Translations under genes and position numbers: made by a program
In this document: piece after piece, positions 8,734 to 17,550 of the stretch
How positions within the stretch are numbered: the stretch's first letter is position 1
Layout of the letters: each line of letters starts with the position of its first letter
Assembly (NCBI RefSeq): GCF_003337575.1
Contig: NZ_QPJM01000001.1
Span: 558,001 to 622,000 of the forward strand
Source: Phyllobacterium bourgognense
Lineage (GTDB): Bacteria; Pseudomonadota; Alphaproteobacteria; Rhizobiales; Rhizobiaceae
DNA length: 64,000 nucleotides
Reading direction: 5' to 3'
The notes under the pieces: generated by a model
The model's input: only the letters and a program-made list of their open reading frames with translations
The model's database searches: none
What the model was told of the DNA's origin: nothing

Positions 8734-10032
8734 ATGTTCAATTTACCAGCCAAATTTATCGGGACTTTGGCGGCCGCCGCCATGGGTGCGTCCCTGGCCA
8801 TGTCACCCGCGAGCGCCGCGGACGACACGATCAAAGTCGGCATTCTGCATTCGCTATCCGGGACGATGGCGATTTCCGAAACGACCCTCAAGGATACAAT
8901 GCTGTTCTTGATCGACGAGCAGAACAAAAAGGGCGGCGTACTTGGCAAGAAACTTGAGGCTGTGGTGGTTGATCCTGCATCGGACTGGCCGCTCTTCGCC
9001 GAAAAGGCACGCCAGCTGATCGAGCAGGATAAAGTCGCCGCCGTATTCGGCTGCTGGACATCTTCCTCGCGCAAATCGGTTCTGCCGGTTTTCGAAGAGC
9101 TGAACTCGATGCTGTTCTATCCTGTCCAGTACGAGGGTGAAGAAAGCTCGCGCAATGTGTTTTACACAGGCGCGGCTCCGAACCAGCAGGCTATTCCAGC
9201 CGTCGATTACCTCGCCAAGGAAGAGGGCGTCGAGCGCTGGGTTCTGGCCGGCACTGACTACGTTTACCCACAGACCACCAACAAGATCCTGAAAGCCTAC
9301 CTCAACGCCAAAGGCGTCAAGGATGAGGACATCATGATCAACTACACGCCATTCGGCCAGTCCGATTGGCAGACGATCGTCTCCGATATCAAGAAGTTTG
9401 GTTCCACCGGCAAGAAAACCGCCGTGGTTTCGACGATCAACGGCGATGCGAACGTGCCTTTCTACAAGGAACTCGCCAACCAGGGCATCAAGGCTGAAGA
9501 CATTCCGGTCGTTGCCTTTTCGGTCGGCGAAGAAGAATTGGCTGGTCTCGATACCAAGCCGCTCGTCGGCCACCTCGCAGCCTGGAACTATTTCCAGTCG
9601 GTCGATGCGGACGCCAACGCCGAGTTCATCAAGGAGTGGCATGCCTATACGAAGAACGACAAGCGCGTGACCAACGACCCGATGGAGGCAACCTATATTG
9701 GCTTCAACATGTGGGTTAAGGCGGTTGAAGCTGCAGGCACCACGGATTCCAATGCGGTTATCGATTCAATCGTCGGCACCTCCGTTCCAAATCTTTCCGG
9801 TGGCTACGCGACGATGATGCCGAACCATCACATCACCAAGCCCGTGCTGATCGGTGAAGTGCAGGACGATGGCCAGTTCGACATCGTCTATCAGACGCCC
9901 GGCCTCGTCGTCGGGGACGAATGGTCCGATTATCTTCCGGGCTCCAAGGACCTGATCTCTGACTGGCGCAAGCCCATGTCGTGCGGCAATTTCAACATTG
10001 TCAGCGGCAAGTGCGGCGGCGTTACCAACTAG
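8734..10032 (+). CDS. urtA: Urea ABC transporter, substrate-binding protein
   Basis: Periplasmic solute-binding protein of the high-affinity urea transporter UrtABCDE. The 432-residue chain starts with a signal peptide (basic start, hydrophobic LAAAAMGASLAMS, cleavage near SASA-AD). The mature part shows the UrtA pattern IKVGILHSLSGTMAISE, FGCWTSSSRKSVLPVFEE, FYPVQYEGEE and GAAPNQQ, which separates it from branched-chain amino acid binding proteins. It is first in the operon, behind the sigma-54 promoter, and separated from urtB by about 100 bases with two hairpins. Confidence 0.97.
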   Translation: MFNLPAKFIGTLAAAAMGASLAMSPASAADDTIKVGILHSLSGTMAISETTLKDTMLFLIDEQNKKGGVLGKKLEAVVVDPASDWPLFAEKARQLIEQDKVAAVFGCWTSSSRKSVLPVFEELNSMLFYPVQYEGEESSRNVFYTGAAPNQQAIPAVDYLAKEEGVERWVLAGTDYVYPQTTNKILKAYLNAKGVKDEDIMINYTPFGQSDWQTIVSDIKKFGSTGKKTAVVSTINGDANVPFYKELANQGIKAEDIPVVAFSVGEEELAGLDTKPLVGHLAAWNYFQSVDADANAEFIKEWHAYTKNDKRVTNDPMEATYIGFNMWVKAVEAAGTTDSNAVIDSIVGTSVPNLSGGYATMMPNHHITKPVLIGEVQDDGQFDIVYQTPGLVVGDEWSDYLPGSKDLISDWRKPMSCGNFNIVSGKCGGVTN

Positions 10033-10048
10033 GGTTCGAACTCCCAGG

Positions 10049-10109
10049 CTTCGGGTCCGGGGCACGTCCGAAGCTGACTCCATCCCCACCTTGCATGTGG
10101 GGATGGAGT
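10049..10109 (+). terminator. Two hairpins between urtA and urtB
   Basis: The urtA-urtB gap folds into two stem-loops. The first pairs GCTTCGG with CCGAAGC over roughly 10049-10075. The second is a perfect 13-base stem, ACTCCATCCCCAC (10077-10089) with GTGGGGATGGAGT (10097-10109), and a 7-base loop. No run of T follows the second, so it is a weak terminator at best; a partial terminator or a stabiliser of the urtA 3' end are both possible. Either would raise the binding protein over the membrane parts, a common arrangement in ABC transporter operons. Confidence 0.7.
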
Positions 10110-10141
10110 TTCCGCCGAAAATTTCAACACAGGATTGATTG

Positions 10142-11767
10142 ATGCGATTGAACCGCCTGCTGTCCGTATTCATTCTGATGCTTGGCGTCTGTTGTCACAT
10201 TGTCCAGTCCCATGCGCAGACTGTTGATGACGCGAAACTGCGGCCGCTTGTTCAGGCGCTTGCCGGCGACAATTTCGAGGACACGACCAAGGCCATCTCG
10301 GACTTGGTCAAGACCGGCGATCCCCGCGTCTCCAAAATCCTCGATGCGCTTAGCGCCGGTGATCTCTACTTAGCAAAAGCCGACAAGACCGTCTTTCTTG
10401 GCAAGCGTGACGGTTCGGACTACGCCGCAACCGATGCGCTGACCGGAGCAAAACTCGATCCCGTGCCGCGCTCGGCTGCGGAAAAGATCAAGGTCAACAA
10501 CCGGTTGCGGCGTGATATCGCTGCTGCAGTCGGTGGCCTGACATTGATGAGCGATAATATCGCCGAGCGCCGTTCAGCCGCAGAAGCTATCCTGAAGACC
10601 CGCGATCCGGAGTCGATCCCGCTATTGGATCAAGCCATCGCGGTTGAGAAGGATGCGAGCGTCAAAGCGCTCATGCAACAGGCCAAAGCCGCTGCCGTAC
10701 TAAGTTCCGACGCGGCAGACGATGTGAAAATTGCCGCCATCACGGAAGTGAGTGCCGGCAACAGCCGCGATGCTCTGGGTTTGCTTACTCCACTTGAGAA
10801 CGTGCAGGGTCCGGTTGGCGAAGCGGCGAAGGCGGCTATCGACAGCATCAATACCAAGCTCGCATTCTGGAACGCCGTCCAGAATGTCGTTTACGGCCTA
10901 TCATTGGGTTCGGTGTTGTTGCTCGCGGCCATCGGACTTGCCATTACCTTCGGTGTCATGGGTGTCATCAACATGGCACATGGCGAGATGGTCATGATCG
11001 GCGCTTATACGACATTCGTCGTGCAGCAGATTATCCGGACGTCGGCGCCCGGACTGTTCGACTACTCGCTGCTCATAGCTCTCCCCGCCGCATTTCTCGT
11101 CTCCGGCGGGATAGGCGTGGTCATCGAGCGTGGCATTATCCGCTTTCTCTACGGACGTCCTCTTGAAACGTTGCTGGCAACTTGGGGCATTTCGCTTGTG
11201 TTGCAACAGGCAATTCGTTCCTGGTTCGGCGCATCCAACGTGCAGGTCGGCAATCCATCCTGGATGGCCGGGTCCTTCGATCTCGGCTTGATTACGCTCA
11301 CATGGTCGCGCCTGTGGATCATCGTTTTTTCTCTATCCGTCTTTGCCATCCTGCAACTGGTTCTGAAGAAGACCATGCTTGGTTTGCGAATGCGGGCAGT
11401 CACTCAAAATCGCCGTATGGCATCATCGATGGGCATCAGGACACCATGGGTCGATGCACTCACCTTTGGCCTCGGCTCCGGCATCGCCGGTATCGCTGGG
11501 GTAGCCCTTAGCCAGATCGACAATGTCAGTCCGAATCTCGGCCAAGGCTATATCATCGACAGCTTTATGGTCGTCGTCTTTGGCGGTGTCGGCAATCTCT
11601 GGGGCACATTGGTTGGTGCCATGTCTCTCGGCATCGCCAACAAGTTCCTTGAGCCTTTCGCCGGCGCAGTCCTCGGCAAGATCGTCGTGCTCGTCCTTAT
11701 CATCCTGTTCATTCAGAAGCGTCCGCGTGGTCTCTTCGCACTCAAGGGAAGGGCGATAGAAGCATGA
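10142..11767 (+). CDS. urtB: Urea ABC transporter, permease UrtB
   Basis: Inner-membrane permease of the LivH type for urea. Of its 541 residues roughly the first 245 form a periplasmic region after a signal sequence, with helical, HEAT-like stretches (DDAKLRPLVQALAGDNFEDT...), an extension that marks UrtB compared with plain LivH proteins. The rest is a membrane domain beginning near YGLSLGSVLLLAAIGLAITFGVMGVINMAHGE. An in-frame TTG precedes the ATG at 10142; I use the ATG. Its stop overlaps urtC by four bases. Confidence 0.95.
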   Translation: MRLNRLLSVFILMLGVCCHIVQSHAQTVDDAKLRPLVQALAGDNFEDTTKAISDLVKTGDPRVSKILDALSAGDLYLAKADKTVFLGKRDGSDYAATDALTGAKLDPVPRSAAEKIKVNNRLRRDIAAAVGGLTLMSDNIAERRSAAEAILKTRDPESIPLLDQAIAVEKDASVKALMQQAKAAAVLSSDAADDVKIAAITEVSAGNSRDALGLLTPLENVQGPVGEAAKAAIDSINTKLAFWNAVQNVVYGLSLGSVLLLAAIGLAITFGVMGVINMAHGEMVMIGAYTTFVVQQIIRTSAPGLFDYSLLIALPAAFLVSGGIGVVIERGIIRFLYGRPLETLLATWGISLVLQQAIRSWFGASNVQVGNPSWMAGSFDLGLITLTWSRLWIIVFSLSVFAILQLVLKKTMLGLRMRAVTQNRRMASSMGIRTPWVDALTFGLGSGIAGIAGVALSQIDNVSPNLGQGYIIDSFMVVVFGGVGNLWGTLVGAMSLGIANKFLEPFAGAVLGKIVVLVLIILFIQKRPRGLFALKGRAIEA

Positions 11768-12942
11768 TTACCCAATGGTTTTTCACCCACGTTGACCGGC
11801 GGGGCGGGATTGCCATTGCGCTCCTCGTCGCAATCGCTTTCCTCGTACCACTCTCAAACCTCCTGCTGCCGGAAACTTCGCCCCTGCACATCCCGACCTA
11901 TCTCGTTTCATTGATCGGCAAGTACCTGACTTATGCACTGCTCGCAGTCGCGCTTGATCTGGTCTGGGGGTTCTGCGGCATCCTTTCGCTCGGTCACGGC
12001 GCCTTTTTTGCGTTGGGTGGCTACGCTATGGGCATGTATCTGATGCGCCAGATCGGCCCACGCGGTGTCTATGCCGATCCGGTGCTCCCGGATTTCATGG
12101 TCTTCCTGAACTGGAAGGAATTGCCCTGGTTCTGGCACGGCTTCGATAATTTCTGGTTCGCAGCGCTGATGGTCGTTCTTGTTCCCGGCGCGCTTGCATT
12201 TGGCTTTGGCTGGCTTGCCTTTCGCTCTCGCGTCACCGGCGTTTACCTGTCGATCATCACCCAGGCGCTGACTTATGCGCTGCTACTGGCTTTTTTTCGC
12301 AACGACATGGGATTTGGCGGCAACAATGGCCTGACGGATTTCAAGGATATTCTCGGCTTCAACATCCAGGCTGGAACCACCCGCTCAATGCTGTTCGCGG
12401 CGACCGCGCTGTTTCTGGCGCTCGCCGTCTTCGTGTCGAGTTTCATCATTCGCTCCAAGCTCGGCAAGGTCCTCGTCGGCGTCCGCGATGCGGAAAGCCG
12501 GATGCGCTTTCTTGGCTATCGCGTCGATCGCTACAAGCTGTTTGTCTGGACAATTTCGGCAATGATGGCGGGCATAGCCGGTGCGCTCTACGTGCCCCAG
12601 GTCGGTATTATCAACCCCTCGGAGTTCGAGCCGGCCAATTCCATCGAGGCCGTCATCTGGGTTGCGGTGGGCGGCCGTGGAACAATTATCGGACCTATCA
12701 TCGGCGCCGTACTGGTCAATTTTGGCAAGACCTATTTCACAGCCGCATTTCCGGAAATCTGGCTGTTCGCGCTGGGCGCGCTGTTCATCATCGTCACCCT
12801 GTTCCTGCCAAAGGGCATCCTGGGTCTCTATGGCTCGTGGAAAACCAAACTGGCTGACCACGCCGCGCGAAAGAAAGACAGCGCGCCCCCGCCAGTTGCC
12901 GCCGAGAATGTGCACCTTCCCGAACCTCAGGCAGCGGAATAG
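11764..12942 (+). CDS. urtC: Urea ABC transporter, permease UrtC
   Basis: Second permease (LivM type) of the urea transporter, 392 residues, with several hydrophobic helices and the family signature GHGAFFALGGYAMGMYLM. It pairs with UrtB to form the membrane channel. A C-terminal cytosolic tail is rich in charged residues and proline and is not conserved in type. Start codon overlaps the urtB stop (ATGA), and urtD follows after 3 bases, so translation is coupled along the operon. Confidence 0.96.
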   Translation: MITQWFFTHVDRRGGIAIALLVAIAFLVPLSNLLLPETSPLHIPTYLVSLIGKYLTYALLAVALDLVWGFCGILSLGHGAFFALGGYAMGMYLMRQIGPRGVYADPVLPDFMVFLNWKELPWFWHGFDNFWFAALMVVLVPGALAFGFGWLAFRSRVTGVYLSIITQALTYALLLAFFRNDMGFGGNNGLTDFKDILGFNIQAGTTRSMLFAATALFLALAVFVSSFIIRSKLGKVLVGVRDAESRMRFLGYRVDRYKLFVWTISAMMAGIAGALYVPQVGIINPSEFEPANSIEAVIWVAVGGRGTIIGPIIGAVLVNFGKTYFTAAFPEIWLFALGALFIIVTLFLPKGILGLYGSWKTKLADHAARKKDSAPPPVAAENVHLPEPQAAE

Positions 12943-12945
12943 ACC

Positions 12946-13692
12946 ATGAAAGCCCAGGATACTCTTCTCTATCTCGATGGCGTTTCGGTCTCGTTCGATG
13001 GATTCCGCGCCATCAATAATCTGTCGCTTGTGCTGCAGGCCGGAGAAATGCGCGCCATTATCGGTCCGAATGGTGCAGGCAAGACAACGATGATGGATAT
13101 CATCACAGGCAAGACAAAGCCGGATGCTGGCGACGTCTACTTCAATGGCGAGGTGGATCTGACCAGGCACGACGAGGCGGAAATCGCTCTGCTCGGTATC
13201 GGCCGCAAATTTCAGAAGCCGACGGTTTTTGAAAGCCACACTGTTGAAGACAATCTGGTGCTGGCTCTCTCCGGTCCGCGTTCGGCGTTTTCGGCACTTT
13301 TCCATAAACAGAGCGCGAACGAGGCCGAACGGATCGAGGATATTCTTTATACGATCCGCCTGAACGGCAAACGAGACTGGCTCGCAGCGAACCTTTCGCA
13401 CGGTCAAAAGCAGTGGCTCGAGATCGGGATGCTGCTGGCACAAGACCCGAAGCTGTTGCTGGTCGATGAGCCAGTTGCGGGGATGACCGATGCCGAGACC
13501 GCCGAAACGGCCAAACTGCTGCGCGAAATCGCCAAAACGCGGTCGGTGCTCGTGGTCGAACACGACATGCATTTCGTCCGCGAACTCGATGCAAAGGTGA
13601 CGTGCCTGCACGAAGGTTCGGTGTTGGCAGAAGGCTCGCTCGATTTCGTCAGTAATGATCAGCGTGTGATCGAGGTCTATCTTGGCCGATAA
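12946..13692 (+). CDS. urtD: Urea ABC transporter, ATP-binding protein UrtD
   Basis: LivG-type ATPase of 248 residues. It carries Walker A (GPNGAGKTTM), the family stretch GIGRKFQKPTVFESHTVEDNL, the signature LSHGQKQWLEIG in place of LSGGQ, Walker B (LLLVDEPVAGM) and the switch His (VVEHDMHF). The LSHGQ variant is normal for UrtD. It forms the nucleotide-binding dimer with UrtE. It follows urtC after 3 bases and is separated by 63 bases from urtE. Confidence 0.97.
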   Translation: MKAQDTLLYLDGVSVSFDGFRAINNLSLVLQAGEMRAIIGPNGAGKTTMMDIITGKTKPDAGDVYFNGEVDLTRHDEAEIALLGIGRKFQKPTVFESHTVEDNLVLALSGPRSAFSALFHKQSANEAERIEDILYTIRLNGKRDWLAANLSHGQKQWLEIGMLLAQDPKLLLVDEPVAGMTDAETAETAKLLREIAKTRSVLVVEHDMHFVRELDAKVTCLHEGSVLAEGSLDFVSNDQRVIEVYLGR

Positions 13693-13755
13693 AGACCTAT
13701 TCCAAAGAAGTGGCTCCGTCCGGAATTTGCGTCAAAAAGAGCAAGGAATTCTCCC

Positions 13756-14451
13756 ATGCTGACAATTGAAAATGCGTCTCTGCACTATGGTGCCGCGCAG
13801 GCATTGCGCGGTGTGTCGCTGCAAGTGAAACCGAAATCAATCACCTGTGTTCTCGGGCGTAATGGCGTCGGCAAGACCAGCATGCTCAGAGCCATCGTCG
13901 GTCAGCACCCGCTTTCTTCCGGTTCGATCAGTTTTGAAGGATCGGCTCTGGGAAGGAAACCACCCTATGATCGAGCCCGCGCGGGCATTGCTTTCGTTCC
14001 GCAGGGGCGCGAGATTTTCCCGTTGCTAACTGTCCGCGAAAACCTCGCAACCGGCTTTGCTGCGGCGACGCGCGGCAATCGCAATGTCCCCCCGGAAGTC
14101 TTCGAACTGTTCCCGGTATTAAAGACTATGCTCGGGCGCCGCGGCGGCGATCTTTCCGGTGGTCAGCAGCAACAGCTCGCCATCGGCCGCGCGCTGGTGA
14201 CACGGCCGAAGCTGTTGGTTCTCGATGAACCGACCGAAGGTATTCAGCCTTCGATCATCAAGGACATCGGCCGGGCGATCCAGTTCCTGCGTGATCAGGC
14301 GGGCCTCGCAATCCTTCTTGTTGAGCAGTATCTCGATTTCTGCCGCGAACTCGCCGATCACGTCTACATTATGGATCGGGGCGAGATCGTCCATTCCGGC
14401 GACGCTGCTAGCCTCGATAAGCCGGAAGTGCGCAAGTTCCTGACCGTTTGA
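13756..14451 (+). CDS. urtE: Urea ABC transporter, ATP-binding protein UrtE
   Basis: LivF-type ATPase of 231 residues with Walker A (GRNGVGKTSML), the Q-loop region FVPQGREIFPLLTVRENL, signature LSGGQQQQLAIGRAL, Walker B (LLVLDEPTEG) and switch region LVEQYLDFC. The PQGREIFP segment and the trailing DRGEIVHSGDAA fit UrtE. It is the last gene of the transporter. The 63 bases before the LysR gene hold its ribosome binding site but no clear terminator, so read-through into it is possible. No urease genes lie in the window. Confidence 0.97.
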   Translation: MLTIENASLHYGAAQALRGVSLQVKPKSITCVLGRNGVGKTSMLRAIVGQHPLSSGSISFEGSALGRKPPYDRARAGIAFVPQGREIFPLLTVRENLATGFAAATRGNRNVPPEVFELFPVLKTMLGRRGGDLSGGQQQQLAIGRALVTRPKLLVLDEPTEGIQPSIIKDIGRAIQFLRDQAGLAILLVEQYLDFCRELADHVYIMDRGEIVHSGDAASLDKPEVRKFLTV

Positions 14452-14514
14452 AAAACTTGGCTTGCTGATTATGCAGGATCATCGCTAGGGTCTCTTCAAG
14501 AGGAGCAACCCCGC

Positions 14515-15411
14515 ATGATCGACAAGCTGGAATTTTTTATAGCTTTGGCGCACCACAAGCATTTTGGCCGGGCGGCAGAAGAGTGCGGCGTCACCCAGCC
14601 GACGCTTTCCGCAGCTATCCGCCAGCTTGAGGATACGCTCGGTGTTGTACTCGTACAGCGTGCGTCACGCTTCAAGGGACTGACGTCGGAAGGTCAGCGC
14701 GTGCTTGAATGGGCCCGCCGCATTGTCGGCGATACCCGCACGATGCGCGAGGAAATCCGCGCCGCCCGCTTCGGCCTTGCCGGGCATGTGAAGATCGCGG
14801 CCATTCCCACGGCACTTGCCATGGTCTCGCGGCTGACAACGCCTTTCCGCGAAAAGCACCGGGATGTTACATTCTCCGTGACCTCGCGAACATCGCTTGA
14901 AGTGTTGACGCTGCTCAGCAATTTCGAGATCGATATCGGTATCAGCTACCTGGATAATGAGCCTCTCGGACGCGTGACGTCCGTGCCGCTTTATACCGAG
15001 CGCTACCAGCTGATTACTTCGTCGGGCAATACCTACTCCGATCGGAAGTCGGTCACATGGGCGGAGGTGGGGCAGTTGCCGCTTTGTCTCCTCACCATGG
15101 ACATGCAGAATCGCCGCCTCATTAACAAGCATTTGCAGGAGGCGGGGGTCGAGGTTCATCCGACACTCGAATCTAATTCCATGATTGTGCTATTCTCGCA
15201 CATAAGAACCGGAAAATGGGCTAGCATTATGCCGCTCAACCTAGCCGAGACGCTGGGATTTGCCGAACCGATTCGTGCTATCCCCATCGTCGAGCCTGAT
15301 GCGCGCCACCTCGTTGGACTGGTCGCTGCGGATCGCGAACCTCATACGCCGTTGGTTTCTGCGCTGTTGCACGAAGCACGCGCATTGGCTGTAAGTATGA
15401 ATATGGTTTGA
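14515..15411 (+). CDS. LysR-family regulator next to formate dehydrogenase genes
   Basis: LysR-type DNA-binding activator or repressor of 298 residues. The N-terminal winged helix-turn-helix is clear (HHKHFGRAAEECGVTQPTLSAAIRQLE style spacing, residues about 15-45), followed by the ligand-binding fold. It is read in the same direction as the formate dehydrogenase operon and lies directly upstream, a position often held by the regulator of fds genes (FdsR in some organisms). A perfect 17-base palindrome overlaps its stop and precedes fdsG. The ligand (formate or another small molecule) cannot be told from sequence. Confidence 0.9.
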   Translation: MIDKLEFFIALAHHKHFGRAAEECGVTQPTLSAAIRQLEDTLGVVLVQRASRFKGLTSEGQRVLEWARRIVGDTRTMREEIRAARFGLAGHVKIAAIPTALAMVSRLTTPFREKHRDVTFSVTSRTSLEVLTLLSNFEIDIGISYLDNEPLGRVTSVPLYTERYQLITSSGNTYSDRKSVTWAEVGQLPLCLLTMDMQNRRLINKHLQEAGVEVHPTLESNSMIVLFSHIRTGKWASIMPLNLAETLGFAEPIRAIPIVEPDARHLVGLVAADREPHTPLVSALLHEARALAVSMNMV

Positions 15412-15426
15412 TAGAAAATTTCTATC
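15410..15426. promoter_or_regulatory. Palindromic LysR-type operator ahead of fdsG
   Basis: GATAGAAAATTTCTATC is a perfect palindrome about one single central base. It contains T-N11-A (T at 15412, A at 15424) and ATAG-N7-CTAT, the classic form of a LysR regulator site. It starts within the stop codon of the LysR gene and ends about 88 bases before the fdsG ATG, where an activator would bind. Confidence 0.6.
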
Positions 15427-15513
15427 GCTCAACGAGACTGCGGTATTGATAATGCCACGCATCTTTGATCTATTTCGGGGTGTGGGGAGAAACAAGGGAG
15501 GGCGTTGCACCAT

Positions 15514-15987
15514 ATGCAAAGCGCAAGTACCGATATCGCCAGCAGAGCGATAGGCATTATCGATCAACTAAAGGGCAAAGAAGGCCCGCTGCTTCCAATT
15601 CTGCACGAGTTGCAGGACGAGTTTGGCTATGTTCCACCGGAAACGCTTCCGTTGATTGCACAGGCCCTCAACATTTCCCGCGCCGAAGTCCATGGCGTTT
15701 TTACATTTTATCATGATTACCGCGATCACCCTGCTGGCCGACATGTTCTGAAGCTTTGCCGCGCGGAAGCGTGTCAGTCCATGGGCGGCGATGCACTTGC
15801 CGACCGGGCACGCCAGCTTCTCGGCATCGATTGGCATGGCACGACCGCCGATGGTGCAGTGACGCTTGAGCCGGTCTATTGCCTCGGCCTTTGTGCCTGC
15901 GCGCCTGCCGCGATGCTCGACGATGAGGTGATTGGACGTCTCGACGCCGAGCAGCTCGAGGAAATCGCGGCGGAGGTGCGGCTATGA
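15514..15987 (+). CDS. fdsG: NAD-dependent formate dehydrogenase, gamma subunit
   Basis: Small iron-sulfur subunit (157 residues) of the soluble molybdenum formate dehydrogenase, homologous to NuoE. It binds one [2Fe-2S] cluster through cysteines seen in LCRAEACQSMGG and, further on, in YCLGLCACAPAAML. The middle HELQDEFGYVPPETLPLIAQALNISRAEVHGV and FTFYHDYRDHPAGRHV are typical of the family. The ATG at 15514 is 10 bases after GGAGGG; an earlier in-frame TTG at 15505 is less likely. Four-base overlap with fdsB. Confidence 0.95.
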   Translation: MQSASTDIASRAIGIIDQLKGKEGPLLPILHELQDEFGYVPPETLPLIAQALNISRAEVHGVFTFYHDYRDHPAGRHVLKLCRAEACQSMGGDALADRARQLLGIDWHGTTADGAVTLEPVYCLGLCACAPAAMLDDEVIGRLDAEQLEEIAAEVRL

Positions 15988-17540
15988 CAATAACTTTTTA
16001 CGTTCCGCGCGATTCCGGCGCCTTGGCGCTTGGCGCCGAGAAGGTCGCCAGATCCCTGCAGACTGAAATCGACACACGCAACTTCGATGCGCGAATCGTC
16101 CGTAATGGCTCGCGCGGTATGTATTGGCTGGAGCCGATGATCGAGGTCGAGACGCCAAACGGCCGTATTGCCTATGGCCCGGTCAAGGCCTCCGACGTGG
16201 CGGCACTGCTTGACAATGGCATGGCCGAGGGCGGGGTGCATCCTCTCTGGCTCGGCCTCATCGATCATCACCCCTTCCTCGCCAAACAGACGCGCCTGAC
16301 CTTTGCCCGTTGCGGCATCACGGATCCTGTCTCCCTCGAAGATTATCGTGCCCATGATGGCCTGAAGGGACTGGAAAACGCTCTCAAGCTAACGCCTTCC
16401 GAAATCGTGGCCCAGGTGACGGAGTCCGGTTTGCGCGGTCGCGGCGGTGCGGGTTTCCCGACCGGCATCAAATGGAAGACGGTTCTCGAAACCACGGGTT
16501 CGCAGAAATATATCGTCTGCAACGCCGATGAAGGGGACAGCGGTACTTTTGCTGATCGCATGATCATGGAAGGCGATCCCTTCGTGTTGATCGAGGGCAT
16601 GACCATCGCTGGCATCGCCGTCGGCGCAACGAAGGGTTACATCTACACGCGCTCTGAATATCCGCATGCCATTGCTGTCATGAACGAAGCGCTGGAAATC
16701 GCTCGTGAGGACGGCGTGCTAGGTTCGTCTGTACTTGGGTCGTCCTATGCGTTTGACATAGAGGTCCGTGTAGGGGCAGGGGCTTATGTTTGCGGCGAGG
16801 AAACCGCGTTGCTGGAAAGCCTCGAAGGCCGACGTGGCATCGTCCGCGCCAAGCCGCCGCTGCCAGCGCATAAAGGCCTTTTCGGTAAGCCAACCGTCAT
16901 CAACAATGTCATCTCGCTGGCTTCCGTTCCTGTTATCCTCGACAAGGGCGCTCCTTTTTACAAGGATTTCGGCATGGGCCGTTCTCGAGGCACCATCCCG
17001 CTGCAGATTGCCGGCAACGTCAAACATGGCGGGCTCTTCGAAGCTGCCTTCGGTCTTACGCTCGGCGAAATCGTCGAGGATATCGGTGGCGGCACGGCAA
17101 CAGGACGTCCGGTCAAGGCTGTGCAGGTCGGTGGCCCGCTCGGCGCCTATTTCCCGCGCGAGCTCTTCGATACGCCCTTTGACTACGAAGCCTTCACGGC
17201 AAAGGATGGCCTCATCGGCCATGCTGGTTTGGTGGTTTTCGATGACAGCGTGGACATGCTAAAGCAGGCGCGTTTCGCCATGGAATTCTGCGCGATCGAA
17301 TCCTGCGGCAAATGCACGCCTTGCCGCATCGGTTCAACACGGGGTGTCGAAGTCGTTGATCGCATCTCGGCCAACATCGAGCCTGAAAAGCAGATCGAGG
17401 TTTTGACCGACTTGTGCCACACGATGAAGTTTGGCTCGCTCTGTGCCTTGGGTGGCTTCACGCCCTATCCGGTCATGAGCGCTCTCACCCATTTTCCTGA
17501 AGATTTCCGCCCCGCGCCAATCGCCGTAGCGGCGGAATAG
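15984..17540 (+). CDS. fdsB: NAD-dependent formate dehydrogenase, beta subunit
   Basis: NAD-reducing diaphorase subunit, 518 residues, homologous to NuoF with a thioredoxin-like N-terminal domain of about 100 residues that adds a NuoE-type part. The flavin/NAD site reads GLRGRGGAGFPTGIKWK and NADEGDSGTFADR; YICNADE-type spacing and YVCGEETALLESLEG follow. The C-terminal [4Fe-4S] site is ESCGKCTPCRIGSTRG with a distant cysteine in FGSLCALGG. It overlaps fdsG by four bases and precedes fdsA by 10 bases. Confidence 0.96.
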   Translation: MTITFYVPRDSGALALGAEKVARSLQTEIDTRNFDARIVRNGSRGMYWLEPMIEVETPNGRIAYGPVKASDVAALLDNGMAEGGVHPLWLGLIDHHPFLAKQTRLTFARCGITDPVSLEDYRAHDGLKGLENALKLTPSEIVAQVTESGLRGRGGAGFPTGIKWKTVLETTGSQKYIVCNADEGDSGTFADRMIMEGDPFVLIEGMTIAGIAVGATKGYIYTRSEYPHAIAVMNEALEIAREDGVLGSSVLGSSYAFDIEVRVGAGAYVCGEETALLESLEGRRGIVRAKPPLPAHKGLFGKPTVINNVISLASVPVILDKGAPFYKDFGMGRSRGTIPLQIAGNVKHGGLFEAAFGLTLGEIVEDIGGGTATGRPVKAVQVGGPLGAYFPRELFDTPFDYEAFTAKDGLIGHAGLVVFDDSVDMLKQARFAMEFCAIESCGKCTPCRIGSTRGVEVVDRISANIEPEKQIEVLTDLCHTMKFGSLCALGGFTPYPVMSALTHFPEDFRPAPIAVAAE

Positions 17541-17550
17541 GAGCTGTTTC

